NCBI GenBank assembly: GCA_009929975.1
Contig: RZZF01000132.1
Location: forward strand, 1-5,645
DNA length: 5,645 bases
Direction: 5' to 3'
Origin: Clostridia bacterium
GTDB taxonomy: Bacteria > Bacillota > Clostridia > Saccharofermentanales > UBA5734
Part shown: piece after piece, positions 5,619-5,645 of the stretch
Position numbering within the stretch: position 1 is the stretch's first letter
Layout: each line of letters begins with the position of its first letter
Translations under genes and position numbers: made by a program
The notes under the pieces: generated by a model
What the model was told of the DNA's origin: nothing
Seen by the model: the letters and a program-made list of their open reading frames with translations, nothing else
Database searches by the model: none

Positions 5619-5645
5619 CTAAACCTCGAGATAGCGGGCCAATTC
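5619..5645 (-). CDS. Possible C-terminal end of an upstream gene (partial)
   Basis: Entering from the right edge, the minus strand reads ELARYLEV and then TAG (5621-5619). The composition is protein-like and its codons resemble those of the neighbours. The stop lies 101 bases before the next start, a sensible spacing inside a co-oriented cluster. Eight codons are too few to identify a product, and an open frame this short could arise by chance. Confidence 0.3.
   Translation of the reverse strand, partial: ELARYLEV

Overview
All the genes that look chromosomal in this window are read on the minus strand, so transcription runs from high to low coordinates. The base composition is balanced, the ribosome binding sites are strong (AAGGAGG, GGAGG), and the promoters are of sigma-A type. 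Together with an LplB/YtcP-type sugar ABC permease, this suggests a moderate-GC Firmicute, perhaps a gut anaerobe of the Erysipelotrichia or Clostridia. That placement is inference; no rRNA or other marker gene is present.

Layout in the order of transcription. (a) 5645-5619 may be the last eight codons of an upstream gene. (b) 5517-3760 encodes a 585-residue, apparently cytoplasmic protein that looks like a glycoside-hydrolase-type barrel followed by an amidotransferase-like domain; I cannot assign it to a family. (c) 3759-3604 is a 156-base gap with a long hairpin and then a likely promoter. (d) 3603-2824 encodes a 259-residue rRNA methyltransferase that strongly resembles AviRa, the avilamycin (orthosomycin) resistance enzyme. 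(e) 2808-1708 encodes a class I mannose-6-phosphate isomerase-like protein. (f) 1705-710 encodes an intracellular GH5 glycosidase. Genes d, e and f are tightly packed and end at a textbook intrinsic terminator (676-648). (g) A roughly 335-base non-coding stretch follows, with a strong extended -10 promoter and a leader of about 210 bases. (h) 311 to about 96 is the 5' end of an ABC sugar permease gene. It is cut at codon 72 by the end of an insertion sequence, whose transposase C-terminus is read in the opposite direction at 1-69.

Taken together this looks like a carbohydrate-use locus. A sugar transporter (here inactivated) would import oligosaccharides, cytoplasmic glycosidases (GH5 and perhaps the 585-residue protein) would release hexose, and the isomerase would move mannose-6-phosphate into fructose-6-phosphate. 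The unexpected member is the AviRa-like methyltransferase, which sits first in the isomerase/GH5 transcription unit. The most notable points are that gene's company, the unassigned 585-residue protein, and the insertion in the permease gene.
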